From Bernardetia sp. MNP-M8 (GTDB taxonomy: Bacteria; Bacteroidota; Bacteroidia; Cytophagales; Bernardetiaceae), in assembly GCF_037126285.1 (NCBI RefSeq), contig NZ_CP147012.1, positions 2,046,001 to 2,110,000 of the forward strand: DNA of 64,000 nt, written 5' to 3'. Positions 36,363 through 45,360 of this stretch are shown here, one piece after another; position 1 is the stretch's first letter, and every line of letters begins with the position of its first letter. The translations under genes were made by a program, and so were the position numbers. The notes under the pieces are model-generated. The model was not told where the DNA came from. It saw only the letters and a list, made by a program, of their open reading frames with translations, and made no database searches.

Positions 36363-37274
36363 GAGCCTGTTCGATTTTTTATTTTTTATTTCTTCTAGCT
36401 CCTTTATTTATTGAGATTCAAAATCATAGCTAAATAAATAAAAGCCTTCGCAGATTGTATGGTTTTCTCATAATCAACCTTTAATCTTCGGTTTTGATTG
36501 AGCCAAGCAAAAGTTCTTTCCACTACCCATCTTTTGGGCTGAGGACTGAACGATTTATCTTCTTTATCTTTTCTTCTTGGGCTATTGACAACCTCAATTT
36601 GCACACCCGTTTGACTAAATATTTCACTAGCTAAGCTAGTGCTTCTATAGCCTGCATCGGCAAGAATTTTAAAAAACTTTCGTCCTCTAAATTGCGCCAA
36701 GTAAGCCAAATAGGATAGCTGATTTACGTCAGCTTCATTCGCTGGACTAATCTCTATTTCTAATAAATTTCCTTGCATATCTACTAGAATATGGCGTTTT
36801 CGCCCTTTTTTTAGCTTATAACCATCTATGCCTATTGCCTCACCTCCATAAATGCTTTGTACACTTTGAGAATCTACACAACCCAAAGAGGGTTTAGCAT
36901 CTCTACCTTTTGCGAGTCGTTCTCTTTTCACTAGTTTGTCCAATAATTGCTTATACCAACCCAGCTTCTGCCACTTGCTAAAGTAATCATACAAACTACT
37001 CCAAGGAATACCATAACTGCTAGGGAGTAGACGCCAACTACTTCCTGAACGTGTCAGATAAAAAAGATCTGAAAATAAATTATACAAGCTGTGTTTACGC
37101 TTTCTTTTCAAATACGAAGAAGGTATAAATTTTTTCATATATTGCCAAAGAGCATCAGATAAATATTCAGTAGTAAACATAAGAATTGATATTTTAATTA
37201 GTAACTGAAAATCAATTACTTAACTAAGAAAAAAATCTGATGTTCTTTTTATTTAACTAAAATCGAACAGGCTC
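36363..37274 (-). mobile_element. IS5-family insertion sequence, 912 bp
   Basis: The ends gagcctgttcgatttt (36363-36378) and aaaatcgaacaggctc (37259-37274) are perfect 16-bp inverted repeats. The flanks show a 3-bp target duplication TTA (36360-36362 and 37275-37277), which suits the IS427-like branch of IS5. One intact transposase gene fills the element, so it may still be active. Confidence 0.92.
36404..37180 (-). CDS. IS5-family transposase
   Basis: The 258-residue protein is a DDE transposase in a single frame, without the frameshift that some relatives need. The triad residues are Asp103 (CVDSQSV), Asp175 (KILADAGYRS) and Glu221 (RWVVERTFAWLNQNRRL). The N-terminal part (LWQYMKKFIP, and RSGSSWRLLPSSYGIPWSSLYDYFSKW) is the usual DNA-binding half. 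Confidence 0.93.
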   Translation of the reverse strand: MFTTEYLSDALWQYMKKFIPSSYLKRKRKHSLYNLFSDLFYLTRSGSSWRLLPSSYGIPWSSLYDYFSKWQKLGWYKQLLDKLVKRERLAKGRDAKPSLGCVDSQSVQSIYGGEAIGIDGYKLKKGRKRHILVDMQGNLLEIEISPANEADVNQLSYLAYLAQFRGRKFFKILADAGYRSTSLASEIFSQTGVQIEVVNSPRRKDKEDKSFSPQPKRWVVERTFAWLNQNRRLKVDYEKTIQSAKAFIYLAMILNLNK

Positions 37275-37302
37275 TTATCAACATTGAATTTAAAGTTACT
37301 AT

Positions 37303-37937
37303 TTGTTTTTCAAATTTTTATATAAAAATGTCTCTTCATTATCTTTTATAGCTATTTTTTGTATTAGCTTTTCTTTACAAGGATGTACGAAATCTACTAA
37401 TACAGAAAATACACAAAAATCTGATCAAATCTCTACTCAAGATAGTACAGAACTGACAACACATATAATTGGGTAGAAACAGCTGACCCAGCAGTTGGTG
37501 GTTTTGAACCTATTCAAACAAATCTGACAGATACTATTTATTCAGGTATAGATATGGAAGCGCAAAAAAATAGTATCAAACGACTAGAAAAAAGTGGCTT
37601 TTTTGCAAAAGAGTTTTTAGAAAATTATGAAAAACTATCAGCTACAATGGATGAAAAACTCAAAAATGGGAGTGCTGTTTGGCAAGTTGGTGATTTACCT
37701 CCTTTTATTGATAGTGGTGTAAATGCCTTGTGTAACTGTCAAGATTATCCAGAAAAATACTGGGAAAAACTCCTTCTTTCTAAATTTGAAAAACAAGGAG
37801 AAGAAACAGCTTTTATTTGGACTTTAGACAATGGCTTCATTTATAAGGTTAGAGCAAAAAAAGAAAACGAAATTTGGAAAATCAGTTATTTAGAAGGTTT
37901 TGACAAGAAAAATTCTGAAGTAGAAGTAATTGAATAA
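37303..37937 (+). pseudogene. Frameshifted lipoprotein gene next to the IS5 element
   Basis: One frame from a TTG at 37303 reads FFKFLYKNVSSLSFIAIFCIS, then FSLQGCTKSTNTENTQKSDQ, a good lipoprotein signal with a Cys, and stops at 37473. Another frame, open from before 37465 to 37937, continues with NTYNWVETADPAVGGFEPIQ and a 127-residue soluble part containing SGVNALCNCQDYPEKYWEKLL. The two join if one base is removed near 37455-37465. There is no ATG: the IS end lies only 29 bp upstream and may have cut away the normal start. The downstream part may still be translated from the ATG at 37554. Confidence 0.65.
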
Positions 37938-38069
37938 ATAAACTAAATCAGTTTAGATATTTTAACATAACCTTTAAACAAATCAATGCGTTAGAATTTT
38001 GGAACAAACGTTCTATTATTATTCAACATATTTTTTATTCATTGATTTTTCATAAATTTTATAGACATT

Positions 38070-39158
38070 ATGCTTTTTGATTCATTCAAACTTGGAAATA
38101 TAACTCTTCAAAATCGTGTTGTTATGGCACCTCTTACTCGCTCAAGAGCAATAGACAACATTCCAAACGATTTAATGGCAACTTATTATGCTCAGCGTTC
38201 TAGTGCTGGTTTACTTATTACAGAAGGAGTTAGTCCTTCGCCAAATGGTTTGGGCTACCCACGTATTCCTGGTGCTTTTTCCGATGCTCAAACTAAGGGT
38301 TGGAAAAAAGTAGCTGAAGAGGTTCATAAAGGAGGAGCAAAAATTTTCATGCAATTGATGCACACAGGTAGAGTTTCACACCCTCTTAATATGGCAAAAG
38401 ATGCGAAAGTATTGAGCACAACTACAACTCCAGTAGAAGGTGAGATGTATACTGATAAGGAAGGTTTGAAATCGTACCCAGCAGCAAAACTAATGACTGA
38501 AAGTGAAATCAAAAACACGATTCAGGAATATGTAGATAGTGCAAAGAATGCTATAAAGGCAGATTTTGATGGTGTCGAATTACATGGTGCAAATGGTTAT
38601 TTAATAGAACAGTTTTTAAATCCTCTTGTAAATTCTTTAGACAATAGTTATAATGGAAACAATGAAGCAAGAGCAAAATTTGCATTAGAAATAGCAAAAG
38701 CAACTATTGCAGAAATTGGAGCAGAAAAAGTAGGTATTCGTCTTTCTCCTTATGGAGTTTATAATAGTACAGGAGTTTTTGAAGGTGTCGAAGAGTTTTA
38801 TGAGTATTTGGCAAAAGAATTAGGTAAACTTAACCTTGCTTATATTCATATTGTAGATCATTCTTCAGTAGGTGCGCCTGAGGTTACTCTTTCTGTAAAA
38901 CAAAAAATTAGAGACGCTTTTGGAGGAACAATCATTATCAGTGGTGGTTATGATAAAGAAAGAGCTGAAAAAGATTTGAAAGATGGTTTGGGACATTTAG
39001 TAGCTTTTGGTCGTTCATTTATTTCTAATCCTGATTTAGTAGAAAGAATGAAAGAAGATGCTCATCTTAACGACCCAAATCCAAATACATTCTATACATC
39101 AGGAGCAGAAGGATATACAGATTATCCGACTTTAAAAGAAGAAACTCAAAAAGTATAA
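38070..39158 (+). CDS. Old yellow enzyme family alkene reductase (NemA-like)
   Basis: This is a 362-residue FMN-dependent reductase of activated C=C bonds, acting in the cytosol with NADPH. FMN-side motifs are VVMAPLTRSRA (17-27) and FMQLMHTGRVSHP. The substrate-binding pair is His172/Asn175 in ELHGANGYLIEQFLNP. Later SGGYDKERAEKDL and FGRSFISNPDL close the FMN phosphate site. Physiological substrate is unknown; such enzymes often handle electrophilic stress. Confidence 0.94.
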   Translation: MLFDSFKLGNITLQNRVVMAPLTRSRAIDNIPNDLMATYYAQRSSAGLLITEGVSPSPNGLGYPRIPGAFSDAQTKGWKKVAEEVHKGGAKIFMQLMHTGRVSHPLNMAKDAKVLSTTTTPVEGEMYTDKEGLKSYPAAKLMTESEIKNTIQEYVDSAKNAIKADFDGVELHGANGYLIEQFLNPLVNSLDNSYNGNNEARAKFALEIAKATIAEIGAEKVGIRLSPYGVYNSTGVFEGVEEFYEYLAKELGKLNLAYIHIVDHSSVGAPEVTLSVKQKIRDAFGGTIIISGGYDKERAEKDLKDGLGHLVAFGRSFISNPDLVERMKEDAHLNDPNPNTFYTSGAEGYTDYPTLKEETQKV

Positions 39159-39184
39159 TTTAGTTTTCTTACTAAAAAATTCAC

Positions 39185-39219
39185 AAATCCTTTTCTAATT
39201 TATTTAGAGAAGGATTTTT
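39185..39219 (+). terminator. Terminator after the alkene reductase gene
   Basis: The stem aaatcctt...aaggattt is followed by T-rich sequence, 27 bp past the reductase stop. Confidence 0.6.
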
Positions 39220-39264
39220 GTTTGTAAATTGGTCATTATTCCAAAAACAGAATCAAAACAGAAA

Positions 39265-39783
39265 ATGAAAATAGGAATTATTTCAGACACACATTCATAT
39301 TTAGACCCACAAGTAAAAAATTACTTTAAAGATTGCGATCAACTTTGGCACGCAGGAGATATTGGAAGTATAGAAGTAGCAGATGAATTAGAAGCCTTCA
39401 AACCTACTATTTTTGTCTACGGAAACATTGACGACCAAAAAATGAGAGTTCGTTATCCCAAAAATCAGATTTTTGATTGTGAAGGACTGAAAGTTTTTAT
39501 GACACATATTGGAGGTTATCCACCAAATTATAAACCAGAAGTGAAGAAAGAATTAGATGAAATAAAACCTAGAATTTTTGTGTGTGGGCATTCGCATATT
39601 TTAAAAATAATGCCTGATGCTAAAAGAAATTTGATACATTTTAATTCGGGCGCAGCAGGAAAACATGGTTTTCATCACATGAGAACACTTATTCGATTAG
39701 AAATAAACAACTCCAAAATCACAAATGTAGAAGTGATAGAACTAGGAAAACGAGGAACAATTACAGAGGAAGATAACTTATAA
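39265..39783 (+). CDS. YfcE/MJ0936-type metallophosphoesterase
   Basis: This is a 172-residue phosphodiesterase. The metal ligands are GIISDTHSY (Asp8, His10), WHAGDIG, VYGNIDD, MTHIGGYPP and VCGHSHILK, in family order. I start it at MKIGIISDTH; a TTG start 36 bp upstream would only add a short polar tail. It converges with the next gene, stop codons 2 bp apart. Confidence 0.92.
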   Translation: MKIGIISDTHSYLDPQVKNYFKDCDQLWHAGDIGSIEVADELEAFKPTIFVYGNIDDQKMRVRYPKNQIFDCEGLKVFMTHIGGYPPNYKPEVKKELDEIKPRIFVCGHSHILKIMPDAKRNLIHFNSGAAGKHGFHHMRTLIRLEINNSKITNVEVIELGKRGTITEEDNL

Positions 39784-39785
39784 TT

Positions 39786-40388
39786 TTATCTACTAGCACT
39801 TCTCAAGTCAATCCAACCTCTTCGAACCCACTCTTTAGCAATTTCTTTGATTGAAAGAGGATTTGCAAGGCATTTTGCATTTTTGTCTTGTTCTCCATTA
39901 CTACTCACAAAACAGGTTGCTTTACAAGAAAAGCAAATTTTCAAAACTGAAATAGGAACTCCATCTTTATAAAAAACTAAAATATCTCTATATATAGCTC
40001 CACAACGAGTTACTGAATAACTCTCACAGCTCGTTGTAGGAAAAATTTGTACTAATTGTTGAATATCTGATACATTTGTCAAAACAGCTCTTTTTTCAAA
40101 ATAACTTTCTAAAAGTGGTGCAGGATTATCAAAAGGAAACTCATCATTCCTAAAATATAGTTCTAAGTTTTGGCTTACATGTTTTGTACTATCAATCTTT
40201 TCAGCCTCTTCTTTTGCTATTGCTCCATAATACCACTCCACAGAATCTACTTTTTGTTTTGGAAAATAATCTTTATAAGAAAAACTATCTTGTGCATAAG
40301 AAAAATGACTTACTCCAATAGTTAGAGTAAAAAAGAGATATAGTCTTGTAAGACAACGAATAAGTAAGTTTTGTTTTAACATACACAA
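39786..40388 (-). CDS. Secreted hypothetical protein with six conserved-looking cysteines
   Basis: The 200-residue protein has a signal peptide (about 12-32, cleavage after SYA). The mature part ends with a cysteine-rich region: TTSCESYSVTRCGAIYRD, then KICFSCKATCFVSS and KNAKCLANP. I do not recognise the family. The cysteines suggest disulfides or a metal site in the periplasm. Confidence 0.7.
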   Translation of the reverse strand: MCMLKQNLLIRCLTRLYLFFTLTIGVSHFSYAQDSFSYKDYFPKQKVDSVEWYYGAIAKEEAEKIDSTKHVSQNLELYFRNDEFPFDNPAPLLESYFEKRAVLTNVSDIQQLVQIFPTTSCESYSVTRCGAIYRDILVFYKDGVPISVLKICFSCKATCFVSSNGEQDKNAKCLANPLSIKEIAKEWVRRGWIDLRSASR

Positions 40389-40443
40389 AGGTAATTATAT
40401 TTTTTAATTTCACGTCTGTATGTTGTTAATTTTTTTCATCAAA

Positions 40444-40477
40444 AAACCCTAAGGGTCTTCATAGTCCCTTAGGGTTT
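40444..40477. repeat. 34-bp palindrome (copy 2, variant loop)
   Basis: Arms of 12 bp (aaaccctaaggg and complement) are perfect, and total length is again 34 bp. The middle tcttcatagt resembles but does not equal the ttttcagaaa core of the family. It lies between the phosphomutase stop and the cysteine-rich gene start and may also help end transcription. Confidence 0.55.
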
Positions 40478-40485
40478 GAATAGCT

Positions 40486-42240
40486 TTAATTAATCCCCAA
40501 ATCAACAATCTGTTTTTGAATTTTTGCTTGAAGTTCTTTTTTTACTTTTTCATAATCCTCTGTTTTGTCTAAATCATCTTTTACAGAAAAATAGAATTTG
40601 ATTTTTGGTTCTGTTCCCGAAGGTCGCATACTTATCTTACTTCCATCTTCTGTATAAAAAGCAAGTACATTAGATTTTGGTAAGTCTGTTTCCATTGGCT
40701 TAGAAGTTCCTTTTTGAACATCTAAAATAGTTTGATTTTGATAATCATAGACAGATAATAAATCACTTCCAGCTAATTTCTTTGGAGGATTTTGTCTAAA
40801 TGTTTTCATCATTTCTTCTATCTGAGAAGCACCTTGTTGTCCTTTTTTAGTGATAGAAACGAGCTGCTCCAAATAAAAACCGTATTCTTTGTAGATTTCA
40901 ATCAGCCATTCGAAAAGAGAAAAACCTTTGTCTTTTGCATAAGCAGCCAAAAGTGCAATACTTGCACACGAAGCAACTCCATCTTTATCACGAACTTCAT
41001 CACCAATCAGATAACCATAACTTTCTTCTCCTCCTAAAATAAACTCTTCCTTACTACCTGCTTGTTTTTTGCTTTCAATAAGTGCAGCAATATGTTTGAA
41101 ACCTGTCAAAGTATCGTAGATATTTACGCCATATTTTTGCGTAATTTCTTTTATCAATTCTGTCGTAACAATGGTTTTGATTACCATTTGATTACCATTG
41201 ATTTTTCCTGCATTTTTCCATGCTTCCAAATTATAGGCTACCAATAAAGCAAATGTTTGATTTCCGTTCATTAATACAAAATCGCCTTCCTTATTCTTTA
41301 CTGCAATTCCTACACGGTCAGCATCTGGATCAGTTGCCATCACAACATCAGCATTTACTTCTTTTGCTTTTTTGAGTGCTAAAGTCATTGCTTCAGCTTC
41401 TTCTGGGTTTGGATAAACTACTGTTGGGAAATTTCCGTCTGTTAGAGCTTGTTCTTCTACTACATGAATATTTTCAAATCTCAATTTTCTCAATGCCTTT
41501 GGTACAAGTGTAATTCCTGTTCCGTGAATTGGTGTATAAACGATTGATAAATCTTTTTGACGTTTTACAATTTCTCTTGTTTTTTTATCAGCTAAAGGTT
41601 CTAGTATTTGATACAAATATTCTTTATCAATTTCTACTCCTATGCTTCTTATCAAATCTGGTTTTCCTTCAAATTTTATTTCATCTACACTTTTTATCGC
41701 CTGTACTTCTGTGATAATGTTTTTGTCGTGAGGAGCAACTACTTGTCCACCATCTTCCCAATAGGCTTTATAACCGTTGTATTCCTTTGGATTGTGTGAA
41801 GCTGTCAAGACAACACCACTTTTGCAACCCAAATGACGAATGGCAAAAGAAAGCTCTGGAGTAGGACGCAGTGCAGTAAATAAATATACTTTTATATCAT
41901 TGGCAGAAAAAACATCGGCTACAATTTGAGCAAATTCAGGTGAATTATTACGACTATCATAAGCAATAGCTACACTAATATCTCCTTCTTTTTTATTTGG
42001 AAATGATTTTTTGAGGTAATTTGAAAGTCCTTGAGTAGCTGCACCGACTGTATAACGGTTCATTCGGTTCGTGCCAACTCCCATAAGTCCACGAAGTCCA
42101 CCTGTTCCAAATTCTAAATCTTTATAGAAAGCGTCTGCAAGGTCTGTTTCAGATAGTTTTTTGATAGCTTCCTTAGTTTCATTGTCATAATTTCCGTCTA
42201 ACCAATGATTAACTTTTTGTTGAATAGTTGTTTCTAGCAT
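40486..42240 (-). CDS. Phosphohexomutase (phosphoglucomutase/phosphomannomutase type)
   Basis: The 584-residue enzyme interconverts hexose 1- and 6-phosphates. The phosphoserine loop is VVLTASHNPKEYNGYKAYW (Ser148), the Mg loop is ATDPDADRVGIAV, the sugar loop is LGGEESYGYLIGD, and the phosphate-binding loop is RPSGTEPKIKFYFS. Length and the extra segments match the long bacterial PgcA-type enzymes. It supplies glucose 1-phosphate for glycogen and cell-surface sugars. Confidence 0.94.
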   Translation of the reverse strand: MLETTIQQKVNHWLDGNYDNETKEAIKKLSETDLADAFYKDLEFGTGGLRGLMGVGTNRMNRYTVGAATQGLSNYLKKSFPNKKEGDISVAIAYDSRNNSPEFAQIVADVFSANDIKVYLFTALRPTPELSFAIRHLGCKSGVVLTASHNPKEYNGYKAYWEDGGQVVAPHDKNIITEVQAIKSVDEIKFEGKPDLIRSIGVEIDKEYLYQILEPLADKKTREIVKRQKDLSIVYTPIHGTGITLVPKALRKLRFENIHVVEEQALTDGNFPTVVYPNPEEAEAMTLALKKAKEVNADVVMATDPDADRVGIAVKNKEGDFVLMNGNQTFALLVAYNLEAWKNAGKINGNQMVIKTIVTTELIKEITQKYGVNIYDTLTGFKHIAALIESKKQAGSKEEFILGGEESYGYLIGDEVRDKDGVASCASIALLAAYAKDKGFSLFEWLIEIYKEYGFYLEQLVSITKKGQQGASQIEEMMKTFRQNPPKKLAGSDLLSVYDYQNQTILDVQKGTSKPMETDLPKSNVLAFYTEDGSKISMRPSGTEPKIKFYFSVKDDLDKTEDYEKVKKELQAKIQKQIVDLGIN

Positions 42241-42547
42241 AAAAAATAGTTTCTATGTTGTTGGTGTCGCTACGCTAAAACACCAATAACGGCAAGGTTT
42301 ATAAAGAATATTGTTTGAATGTCATTTATTAATAACTTCAAAAATAAGTAAATGAATTTTGATTTTAATAATTGTCAGAATTTTCATCACAGAAAACTAG
42401 TTTTGTTTTGCAAATTTGCTTGAAATCAACATAAATTTGGATAGTTAGCTTTTATTTTGACTTTTGAAATGTTATTTTGAATAAAACTAATAGAATAACC
42501 AAACAACTTAAAAAATGACAAATAATTATGAAAGCAAACTCATCTAA

Positions 42548-43728
42548 CTCAGTCCTCTGACAAAAGATTTTGAAACGAGATAAAAAAAAGCCATAATTGA
42601 GTTTCTTACAAAATTTTTCTCACAAAATTTTCTCAATTATGGCAAAAGCAAAGTATGCTTCTAGTGGTAAAGTTACAAAATTAGTTACTGTTTTATCTTC
42701 TCATTTAACAGAGTTTCATTTTGCACGAGTTCAATTTATAGGTCTTTTTGTAATAGCTGTTATAAAAGTAGGATTAGGAGGGTTGATTCAAATTGCTACA
42801 GCTTTTGAACGGAATGTAGAATGCAGCTCCTCTTTACGTCGTATTGAACGCTTTTTAAATCACTATAACCTTGATTTTAAGGCAATTACTCGTTTAATTG
42901 TTTCTTTACAAGGTATTGATAAGTGGAAGGATATTGTTTTATGTCTTGACCGTTCCAATTGGAAAGTGGGTAAAAAAAATATAAATATTTTGTTACTTTC
43001 AGCAGCTTATAAGAATGTTTCAGTGCCTCTTATTTGGTCTGTTTTTCCAAAAAAAGGAAACTCTTCTACTGAAGAACGCATCGAATTAATAGAACGTTTT
43101 TTATCTATTTTTCCTAACCTATCTATTTCTTCTATTGTAGCAGATAGAGAGTTTGTAGGTCAAAAATGGTTTACTTATTTATCAGGAAAAAACTTTGATT
43201 TTGTAATGCGACTAAAGTCTAATTTTAAAGCGACTAGAAAAGGTAAAACAAAGTCAATTGCAGCATGGTGTAGAGGACTGGCTATTTCAGAAACGTATCA
43301 TTTAGAGGGTGTTTTTATAGTCAATGGTGTAGAAGTATATTTATCTGTAAGCAGAACACAAAAAGGATATATTTATCTAGCTTCACCTGTTTTTTTAGAA
43401 AACGCTTTTGAAATTTATAAACAACGTTGGGAAATAGAAACGCTGTTTAAAGCACTAAAAACACAAGGTTTTAAGCTAGAAAATACAAAATTGACAGAAC
43501 CAGAGAAAATAGCTAAATTACTTGCTCTTTGTTCTATTGCATTTGTTTGGTGTTACAAAGTAGGGGAGTGGAAACATAAAAAAACGAAAATAAGAGTCTG
43601 TTCAAATGGATATAATGAATACTCTTTTTTCCGATATGGATTACTAGAAATCAAAAAAATACTCAATAATCCAATGAGTAAAGAAACTAAATTCAATCAG
43701 AAAATTAAAGTTTTGTCAATGGAGTGAG
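42548..43728 (+). mobile_element. IS4-family insertion sequence, about 1.18 kb
   Basis: Imperfect inverted ends CTCAGTCCTCTGACAAAA (42548-42565) and its counterpart (43711-43728) match at 15 of 18 positions. The flanks carry an exact 9-bp target duplication ctcatctaa (42539-42547 and 43729-43737). The right end overlaps the last codons of the transposase gene. The intact gene and perfect duplication indicate a young insertion. Confidence 0.92.
42639..43727 (+). CDS. IS4-family transposase
   Basis: The 362-residue transposase starts at MAKAKYASSGKV; a TTG at 42597 is a poorer start. The DDE triad is Asp104 (VLCLDRSNWK), Asp169 (SIVADREFVG) and Glu267. The last lies in the YREK signature of IS4 with exact spacing: Tyr260, Arg263, Glu267 and Lys274 in YKQRWEIETLFKALK. 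The N-terminal segment has the NVECSSSLRRIERFLNHY DNA-binding region. Confidence 0.94.
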   Translation: MAKAKYASSGKVTKLVTVLSSHLTEFHFARVQFIGLFVIAVIKVGLGGLIQIATAFERNVECSSSLRRIERFLNHYNLDFKAITRLIVSLQGIDKWKDIVLCLDRSNWKVGKKNINILLLSAAYKNVSVPLIWSVFPKKGNSSTEERIELIERFLSIFPNLSISSIVADREFVGQKWFTYLSGKNFDFVMRLKSNFKATRKGKTKSIAAWCRGLAISETYHLEGVFIVNGVEVYLSVSRTQKGYIYLASPVFLENAFEIYKQRWEIETLFKALKTQGFKLENTKLTEPEKIAKLLALCSIAFVWCYKVGEWKHKKTKIRVCSNGYNEYSFFRYGLLEIKKILNNPMSKETKFNQKIKVLSME

Positions 43729-43983
43729 CTCATCTAATAAAGAGTATATGTAATTACTCATATTGTTACTCTCTAAATTATATTTTACAAATAATAATTT
43801 TTCTAAGAGCCAAAATAACTCACCTATTAGTAAAATTGACAAAAAAATAAACACAAAATAAAATGCCTTTTTCATTCTAATATAAAAATTATGATTTGTG
43901 AGCTATCAAATACGGCTATTCAGTTCTGGGGAACTGAACTCACAACAACCTTACAGAAATGAATTTTGATTTGTAAGAATGAT

Positions 43984-45033
43984 TTAGTTTTCATAATCTA
44001 AAATCTTACGAGTTTCTACCTCTCTAGTTTTGACAGGAATTACAAAACGAAGCGAAAATGCATGGCGATTGAGATTACTAATTACTTTATCTAAACCTTG
44101 TGGAACAAAGAGAAATTGATAAGAATAAGTAAGATGTAAAGCATTTCCTATTTTACCAGCATTACCACTTCCAAATAAAGTTCTAGGAGAAACTCCCATC
44201 AAAATACGTGCACCAGGATTTATTTTATCACCATCTGAGTGAACAGTAAGTGCACCTCCTAAGGCTACCCAAGATTGAGTCCAACCTGTAAGAGCCAATC
44301 CATAGTAGTTTTTCCAAGGAGAAGTTTGAATAGAATCAATTGTTCCTAATGAGTTTTCTCGCAATTCAAACTCTTCTTTAAATGAATTATTAAAAGGAGC
44401 AATTTCTCCAGAGAGAGAAACAGCAAAAAAAGTTTTTTTCCAGTTCCATTTTGCTTTAGCAATTCCAATTTCTAAAACAGGACTTTTGTAATACTGAATT
44501 CCTCCAACAATTCCCCAACCTATAGTTTCTTGAAAAAGAGAACGAGAATCATAAAACTGACTCACATCATTTGCTTTACACTCTGCATAAACTTCTAAAT
44601 ATGTATTTCGCTGAGTAATATCCAAAATAGCCATACTGTCAAAACTACTTGTAGAATTTGATTGTGATGAAATACCATAAATTTCATATCTTCTAAGCAC
44701 TTTACCATTTGGTTTCTTCAATACAAAAGTAGAATCATTTTCTGTTTGCCAAGTTCCTTTTTCTGTTCTATCAAAAGCAGAAAAATTATAACTTTTGTCT
44801 TCCTTTAGTTCTAAAAATTCTTTTTCGCAATCTCTAACACTGAAAAGTGTGTCTGATTCATCAATATAAACTTCTATGTAATGAGCTAATCCCCATTTTT
44901 TACCTATAATATTTTTCATCTTATTTTCTAATTTCCCTTCTAGTTTTTCAGTTGTATCTTGAGCAGCCACAAAAGAAAAAGAGCAAATAGTAATCACAAA
45001 AACAGCAAAAAATAAAGTGAATTTAATTTTCAT
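43984..45033 (-). CDS. Secreted two-part protein: lipocalin-like domain and barrel-like C-terminus
   Basis: The 349-residue protein has a signal peptide ending at VAAQ. Residues about 40-115 (GKKWGLAHYIEVYIDESDTLF, then FDRTEKGTWQTENDSTFVLKK) look like a lipocalin-like module. The rest has repeated amphipathic strands (VGGIQYYKSPVLEIGIAKAK, HLTYSYQFLFVPQG, HAFSLRFVIPV) as in outer-membrane barrels. The last residues are polar, so the barrel may not be the very end. Function is unknown. Confidence 0.7.
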   Translation of the reverse strand: MKIKFTLFFAVFVITICSFSFVAAQDTTEKLEGKLENKMKNIIGKKWGLAHYIEVYIDESDTLFSVRDCEKEFLELKEDKSYNFSAFDRTEKGTWQTENDSTFVLKKPNGKVLRRYEIYGISSQSNSTSSFDSMAILDITQRNTYLEVYAECKANDVSQFYDSRSLFQETIGWGIVGGIQYYKSPVLEIGIAKAKWNWKKTFFAVSLSGEIAPFNNSFKEEFELRENSLGTIDSIQTSPWKNYYGLALTGWTQSWVALGGALTVHSDGDKINPGARILMGVSPRTLFGSGNAGKIGNALHLTYSYQFLFVPQGLDKVISNLNRHAFSLRFVIPVKTREVETRKILDYEN

Positions 45034-45360
45034 TTTAAAAATAATAAATACAGATTGAAGAAATAGAAAAAAATAAAGTTTTGATAGAGCAAAAATACTA
45101 CTCTAATTTAGAATCTGCTCAAAAATTAGAATCTTTCTTTTGTAGTTTTACAAAAAAGCTCTCTTTTTGTAAGAAAAGAAGAAAATTATCTCCTAAAAAA
45201 AATAACAGCAACAAAAATTTACAAAAAATCGCTTTAAAAACACTTTTAGTTCTGTGTCGTTAAATGAAAATAGTATTGAGATATTCTAAAATATCTATAT
45301 TTATTTTTTGGGGAAAGCATCAAATTATTTTTTATTTTTATTATTTTTCAATATTTCATC
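45034..45360. other. Divergent spacer
   Basis: A short Lys-rich frame with a TTG start (45081-45263) is present but not convincing. A weak hairpin (about 45147-45173, ttacaaaaa/ttttttgtaa) is the only other structure. Confidence 0.3.

Larger units (their letters stand above)
42452..43875 (-). pseudogene. Small membrane-protein gene split by an IS4 element
   Basis: Reading the minus strand from the ATG at 43875 gives MKKAFYFVFIFLSILLIGEL and 29 further residues, up to the edge of the insertion. Continuing from the other flank gives FAFIIICHFLSCLVILLVLF and a short basic end, stopping at 42452. Removing the IS plus one 9-bp target copy restores one open frame of 77 residues with two membrane spans. 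No stop or frameshift other than the IS is present, so the insertion is probably recent. I do not recognise the protein. Confidence 0.7.

Noticed and set aside
45081-45263. Plus-strand Lys-rich frame of 60 residues with a TTG start
   Set aside because: Low complexity, no start context, and no recognisable domain; typical of open frames in AT-rich spacers.
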